Source: a virus. From it: a stretch of DNA of 41,599 nucleotides. The first letter of the stretch is position 1. The number at the start of each line of letters is the position of its first letter. Positions 37,535-41,599 of the stretch are shown one piece after another. The notes under the pieces are model-generated. The model worked only from the letters and a program-made list of their open reading frames with translations, was not told the origin of the DNA and made no database searches. Location: IMG/VR virus record IMGVR_UViG_3300006737_000063, positions 1 through 41,599 of that record. One strand, written 5' to 3'. The translations under genes were made by a program, and so were the position numbers.

Positions 37535-39922
37535 TTATTGCTCCCCCATAATTGCTTTTACTTTTATTAACTTTTTAAATATAGCGTTCTTGTAGTTGTC
37601 CCTGTCTTTATTAAACGCTGTTTCAAACTTACCAATGAGTTTATCACCGGTTGGTAAAAAGCCCATCTCCCCCATACGGGTTGCTCCTTGTCTTATACTA
37701 AAGTTGGTGGCCTGTGTTCCTATCTGCGGCTTAATTTGCTTTTTTCCATTAAATGAAAACTTACTAGTTAATCCGGTTTCATCATGTTCGTGTTCTATTA
37801 CCAATTTTCCTGCGTATAAAATACTAGCAGGTGTGGTGTTAACTTGGTTTTCCCCAATAGTGTTAATTGAACTATCGTTATATAAAATTGGAGACAGAAG
37901 AAGTTTAGCCAATTTTTTTCTTTGCTCTAGGCCCCTACTTCCTTCTAAATATTGGTCCCTAATAAATTCTATAAATCTACCACCTTCCGAGGATTCCATA
38001 CCAGTTAGAGAATTAAAAGTATTTTCGGTGATGTCATTTAAATCCATATCTTTAACTTTGTCTGCCTCTTCGTTTTTACCCAACTCATTTAAAACTCTTA
38101 CTAATTCTGTATTGTATGAATTGATGTTTGTACGGGGGACGGCTCTAATGGTTCTTCTAACCTTTCGGATATCTCGTGTAAAACCTTGCACCTCTTCATA
38201 TTCGTCCTCGGAAACTAGTAAGGTATCACCTTCGGGGCTTTCTCCCGGTTGTCCCACCTTCACCCTATTTAGTTGTTCTATTGCGTCCTGTAAGAGCGTT
38301 TCAATCTCCTCGCTATCTCCCCTATCAATTAAGTTATCCATCCTTTCTGTTTCACTAAGGGTAGACAAGTCGGGGAAGAAACGCTCGTCGTCGGCTACGG
38401 AATAAAGGTTTTCGTTTTCTTTAGCCTTGTCATCTAGTCCGTTAAAAAATTCAGCCAATTCGTCCATAAACCCTCCCTGTTCAAAAAAGGTTTCAATTTT
38501 TTCAAGCCCACCTTGTTCTTCAAAAGCATCTCTATCACTTATTGCATCACTAATAGAATCTATGACGGTCATATTTTGAACGCCCGCTTCGGGGTTGGGA
38601 ATAAAGTTTTTAGATTTAGAGTCTTCCTTTCTTCTAAGTTCGCTTGAACTGCCCTTAATTCCCGCAATTTCAAGAGGATTCCAATCATTGTTTTCGTAAT
38701 AGTAGTCTTTTTGAATCCCTGCCAAAAAATTCTCGAATCGTTGAATTTCTTGGGGTTCATTACGTATAAACCAATCAACGAGAACATCATCGTCAATTAG
38801 TTTAGAATATTGCCCTACTTGACCTCTTCGGTATTGTTGTCCGGCTGGTTGGTTAGGGGTGGGAGCGGTTACCATTGAATTATTAATTTGTGCATCTACT
38901 TTTGCAAAAACCGTGTTTAAAAAAGAAGCATTATATTGAACGATACTATTTAGTCTGTCCTCTAAAATTTTTTTAACCGTTCTATTTAGTTGGTTTATTA
39001 GTTTTACTTTAGGCAACCCGACTAAATAATCCGAATAATCATCTATGGACATTTCTCTAGGTTTAACCTTTTTTGGTTCATTCCCGTCCTTCGTATAATA
39101 CGGGTTATCAGCAGACCCTCTATCCCTATACCTTTTCAATAATAGTGGACCAACACCGCCGGAGTCCTGTGTAATATAACCGTCTCCCTTGGCATAAAAA
39201 CCTGCTAAAAATTCTTTTAGGGGAATATTTCTTTCTCCCTTTCCGCCGGGAAGATAGGCTTCACCGACTTCTCCCGACATAATAGTAAAACCCTCTTTTA
39301 AGGCATTGATGTAGCCACTAACAACGCTTTCTAAACCTCTTATGGTATTAGCGTCCTTGAGAACATTACGAATCGTTGTTATGTCTTTTGCCGAGGTGAT
39401 GATTTTTCCACCCTGAGGAACAGCGTCTTCTATAAATTGAATAACTAATCTATCAATATAGGAATTCCCTTTCTCCCCCCTTAGCAAACTTTCGCCTACT
39501 AATTCACCAATTAAGGCTTTATTTTCATCGCTGTCTTCCATATCCAAGGAAAAGTTATTGGCTTTACCATCCAATAACATACCTAGTGTAAAGCCCCATT
39601 CAAAATCAAATAGGGACGGAATACCTTCTTCGTATACTTCGTCATCCATTAGTCTATTTTTAATAGGTATGAACCTATCGTCTCTTAAATTTAATTCTAA
39701 TAACTCCTCAAAACCTTCGGTGTTAATAGCATCAAACCTTTCATCGGAATAACCGGTAAAATTAGAATGGTTTCTACCAAGCCATCTCGGAAACAATCTA
39801 TCAAGAGAAGAACTTGGGTCCGAATTGATGTAAGCAATAAAGGTTTCTAAAGAGAGTTTTTTAGTCCAATTGACACCCTCAGCGAAACCCTCGTATCCAC
39901 GAATGTTTGGAACTCTAGTCAT
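37535..39922 (-). CDS. Large uncharacterised head-region protein, 795 residues
   Basis: Mostly charged and helical with no family I recognise. It opens MTRVPNIRGYEGFAEGVNWT and has short runs such as SLSTLSE/ERMDNLIDRGDSEEIETLLQ and GFTRDIRKVRRTIRAVPRTN. The last 150 residues look more globular (YAGKLVIEHEHDETGLTSKF, then TRMGEMGFLPTG). Its place between small head proteins and the adaptor suggests an internal or ejected head protein, or a minor capsid protein. It lacks the array tag. Antisense frames inside it are shadows. Confidence 0.6.
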   Translation of the reverse strand: MTRVPNIRGYEGFAEGVNWTKKLSLETFIAYINSDPSSSLDRLFPRWLGRNHSNFTGYSDERFDAINTEGFEELLELNLRDDRFIPIKNRLMDDEVYEEGIPSLFDFEWGFTLGMLLDGKANNFSLDMEDSDENKALIGELVGESLLRGEKGNSYIDRLVIQFIEDAVPQGGKIITSAKDITTIRNVLKDANTIRGLESVVSGYINALKEGFTIMSGEVGEAYLPGGKGERNIPLKEFLAGFYAKGDGYITQDSGGVGPLLLKRYRDRGSADNPYYTKDGNEPKKVKPREMSIDDYSDYLVGLPKVKLINQLNRTVKKILEDRLNSIVQYNASFLNTVFAKVDAQINNSMVTAPTPNQPAGQQYRRGQVGQYSKLIDDDVLVDWFIRNEPQEIQRFENFLAGIQKDYYYENNDWNPLEIAGIKGSSSELRRKEDSKSKNFIPNPEAGVQNMTVIDSISDAISDRDAFEEQGGLEKIETFFEQGGFMDELAEFFNGLDDKAKENENLYSVADDERFFPDLSTLSETERMDNLIDRGDSEEIETLLQDAIEQLNRVKVGQPGESPEGDTLLVSEDEYEEVQGFTRDIRKVRRTIRAVPRTNINSYNTELVRVLNELGKNEEADKVKDMDLNDITENTFNSLTGMESSEGGRFIEFIRDQYLEGSRGLEQRKKLAKLLLSPILYNDSSINTIGENQVNTTPASILYAGKLVIEHEHDETGLTSKFSFNGKKQIKPQIGTQATNFSIRQGATRMGEMGFLPTGDKLIGKFETAFNKDRDNYKNAIFKKLIKVKAIMGEQ

Positions 39923-39934
39923 CCTTTAACCCCC

Positions 39935-40408
39935 TTAGTTGGTGAGGGCAAAAAGTTCAATACTTGTAAAATTACTAGCAACAATTTTAATTCCGTTGCG
40001 ACAAATAATTCCCAATCCTCTAACATCATTGCTAGTGCTTGCGCTTAGTAAAAACTTAGCAATTGGGTTTTCCGCAGAAACAAATGTCAATGCCGAGCCA
40101 GTTTTAGAACCACCCGTGGTAGAAGCACTTAATTCAAATTCAGTAGGACCCGAGATAGATTCAACTGTGGCCCCCTCCGGAATACCATCACCAAAGACCA
40201 ACATACCAGCAACCAGTCCAGCAGTTGGACCAGCAGTAATAGTAGGGTCGTTGTTATAATTAAATGGTACAATAACATCGGCATTATTGTTATCAAAAAC
40301 GCTAATGGTAGATGCTGTTCCCCCATTAAAATAAAGTATTCCGTCAAAAGTTCCACCGATAGATGATAACTGGGTGTTCGCAGTAATTTTCGTTGAATTC
40401 ATAGGCAT
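39935..40408 (-). CDS. Beta-rich head protein, decoration candidate
   Basis: 157 residues. Composition is Gly/Ser/Thr/Ala-rich and beta-like. VAGMLVFGDGIPEGATVESI followed by FELSASTTGG matches a motif common in phage head or fibre proteins (GMxVxGxGIPxGTxV). The beginning (STKITANTQLSSIGGTFDGI) and end (IKIVASNFTSIELFALTN) are also strand-like. Near the capsid gene this would suit a decoration or minor head protein. Confidence 0.55.
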   Translation of the reverse strand: MPMNSTKITANTQLSSIGGTFDGILYFNGGTASTISVFDNNNADVIVPFNYNNDPTITAGPTAGLVAGMLVFGDGIPEGATVESISGPTEFELSASTTGGSKTGSALTFVSAENPIAKFLLSASTSNDVRGLGIICRNGIKIVASNFTSIELFALTN

Positions 40409-40453
40409 AGTATTCCCTCTTAAATTAAAGCAAGGCGGACTACGTTATAAAAC

Positions 40454-40783
40454 TTACTCTTCTTCACTTTCACTTAAACAAAGTGAAAGCAGTTGAGCCT
40501 TGGTATTTCGTAGTTCAAACGAAACACCTTGTTCAGTTAAATAGGCTTGTAGTTCTCTCTTAGTCATGGAGGAGAAATCGGGTAGAGGTGCGACTTCATC
40601 AACCTCCGTTGATTCTTCTAAGGTTTCCTCAACGGGGGTTTCAGCCACCTCCTCTCCCAAAATCTCAAATCCATTTCTAATAAAAATATCTCGCAGGTCT
40701 TCCGAAACATCGTATTCGTAATTACCCAAATACGCTCTTCCAAAAATAACCTTAGTCCCGCCTGTAATATTCTTAATTCTCAT
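40454..40783 (-). CDS. Small protein with C-terminal HeH/SAP-like helix pair
   Basis: 109 residues after a perfect GAGGTGA site. An N-terminal beta part (NITGGTKVIFGRAYLGNYEY) resembles small phage head proteins; an acidic linker rich in Glu follows, and the end MTKRELQAYLTEQGVSFELR followed by NTKAQLLSLCLSE is the helix-extended loop-helix of HeH/SAP-type DNA-binding motifs, often present in phage head-tail proteins near the capsid gene. Confidence 0.6.
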   Translation of the reverse strand: MRIKNITGGTKVIFGRAYLGNYEYDVSEDLRDIFIRNGFEILGEEVAETPVEETLEESTEVDEVAPLPDFSSMTKRELQAYLTEQGVSFELRNTKAQLLSLCLSESEEE

Positions 40784-40793
40784 TTACTTCACC

Positions 40794-41381
40794 TCAAAGT
40801 TGACCAAACACTCGCAAACGAACACAGTCGCCAGTTGATGCGGCGGCTGATAATTCGGTTCCGGTTGAACCAACACGAATTTCTAGTTCTACAAATTTAG
40901 CATTAGCATATGCTCCTGCATCACTAGTTTTAACCGTGTATCTGTTTGTTCCATCTTCATGACCTGTTACGAAAACCGTAGTAATTTTCTTAAGACCAAA
41001 ATCGCTAGCCAAAAGATATTCTTCTGCCGGAGTTAGCGTAATAGCATCACCCGTTTCATTACCAGCAACAGCACTAAGGGTAATAACCGAACCTACTCCT
41101 CCCGAACCACTCAATGCGACAATCGAAACAGTAGCATCGTTGGTAGTTCCCACGGAATCAGTAATTGCGTAGGATTGACCAACAGCCAAACGGCTAAAGT
41201 CTGCGGCATCAGCAATAGTTAAAGTAAAGGTATTATCTGCGGCAACAAAGGTTCCTGTTAAAGTTAAAGTACCACGATAGGAAGTGCAATTAACTGCGGC
41301 ATCCACATAATACTCGTGTCCCATAACCTTTGGGCCGGTAAAACCTAAATGGTCTGCTAACAATGTAAATGTTGAAGTCAT
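40794..41381 (-). CDS. Beta-rich capsid-associated protein
   Basis: 195 residues following the major capsid gene by ten bases, with a GAGGTG site. Strand-rich with Thr/Ala/Gly: GTFVAADNTFTLTIADAADF, then VSIVALSGSGGVGSVITLSA and VELEIRVGSTG. It probably folds as a beta sandwich. Position right after the capsid gene fits a decoration or head-stabilising protein; family not recognised. Confidence 0.55.
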   Translation of the reverse strand: MTSTFTLLADHLGFTGPKVMGHEYYVDAAVNCTSYRGTLTLTGTFVAADNTFTLTIADAADFSRLAVGQSYAITDSVGTTNDATVSIVALSGSGGVGSVITLSAVAGNETGDAITLTPAEEYLLASDFGLKKITTVFVTGHEDGTNRYTVKTSDAGAYANAKFVELEIRVGSTGTELSAAASTGDCVRLRVFGQL

Positions 41382-41391
41382 TTAAAACACC

Positions 41392-41598
41392 TCATTGGAG
41401 GTCAAGGATTTTACCTTGTCCTCGGAAGTAGGTGCAAACAGTCTCAGCAACAGTACGGTAAAGGCCACGGTGTCCTAACTTGCCGTGTCCGAAAACATCA
41501 GCGTTAATGCCACCTTCAAAGTATTCAGTTGGCTTCAAAGTGCAAAGGAACAGATGGTCAGTATCAAGAATAAGCATATCCGAAACACCAGCACCGCC
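41392..41598 (-). CDS. Major capsid protein, C-terminal fragment
   Basis: The frame is open to the right edge, so the start is outside the window; 68 codons plus stop are visible. The visible part, including GGAGVSDMLILDTDHLF, LKPTEYFEGG, HRGLYRTVAETVCTYF and the end GQGKILDLQ, resembles the C-terminal end of HK97-fold capsid proteins of archaeal head-tailed viruses. The next genes downstream are head and connector proteins, as expected. Only the C-terminus can be judged. Confidence 0.6.
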   Translation of the reverse strand, partial: GGAGVSDMLILDTDHLFLCTLKPTEYFEGGINADVFGHGKLGHRGLYRTVAETVCTYFRGQGKILDLQ

Positions 41599-41599
41599 A

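Noticed and set aside
37596-38405. 269-codon open frame on the plus strand inside the 795-residue gene
   Set aside because: It is antisense to a frame of three times its length that has a ribosome site and tight spacing to its neighbours. Its product is a Ser/Leu/Pro-rich mirror of charged codons, with no recognisable domain.

Overview
The window looks like part of the genome of a head-tailed double-stranded DNA virus of a planktonic marine archaeon. It fits best with the magrovirus group, described as viruses of Marine Group II Euryarchaeota. Two things support this. The left third encodes an archaeal-type DNA replication set: clamp-loader small subunit, PCNA, family B polymerase, archaeo-eukaryotic primase, XPF/Mus81-type nuclease and Cas4-like nuclease. 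The right two thirds encode a tailed-virus structural module ending, at the right edge, in what looks like the C-terminus of an HK97-fold major capsid protein. The assignment rests on gene content read by eye, not on a database search. I see no integrase, tRNA, rRNA, IS element or CRISPR array.

Layout. Positions 2-14909 form one plus-strand block of tightly packed, often overlapping genes. In order: group I (GroEL-like) chaperonin (5' end cut off by the window), RFC small subunit, a candidate OB-fold ssDNA-binding protein, a 50-residue membrane peptide, a hairpin-bearing gap, a RecA-fold ATPase, PCNA, four small genes (one MazG-like), PolB with a C-terminal PIP box, an HNH protein, a Cas4-like nuclease, a fused PriS/PriL-like primase, an ERCC4 nuclease, a P-loop ATPase that could be the helicase, and a DnaQ-fold exonuclease. 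A GC-rich hairpin with a UUCG loop and a T-run (14917-14955) closes this block.

Positions 15016-41598 are all minus strand, so read right to left: capsid protein C-terminus, two beta-rich head proteins, a HeH/SAP-like protein, a 795-residue protein, a gp6-like head-tail adaptor, then a 4.2-kb array of 15 small genes (32212-36429). Next come a neck/tail-completion candidate, the tail tube, a tail assembly chaperone pair made by a -1 frameshift, the tape measure, distal tail proteins, a 2140-residue tail-tip protein, fibre proteins, a beta-propeller and a three-gene cluster with two membrane proteins that may serve host exit.

The most striking feature is the small-gene array. Its proteins are otherwise unrelated (zinc ribbon, winged helices, very basic proteins, a Ca-loop protein, Cys-rich domains), yet most begin with the same short motif, roughly M-x(0-3)-W-x-x-I-L-K. 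The same motif starts a gene 16 kb away (15436-15699) and sits inside one array protein that looks like a fusion. I suggest it is a shared N-terminal targeting tag, possibly for loading internal proteins into the head. A DNA-level cassette signal is the main alternative.

Two array genes (33235-33351 and 35332-35436) are very short, and the tail chaperone extension is reached only by frameshifting at a TTTAAAA heptamer.
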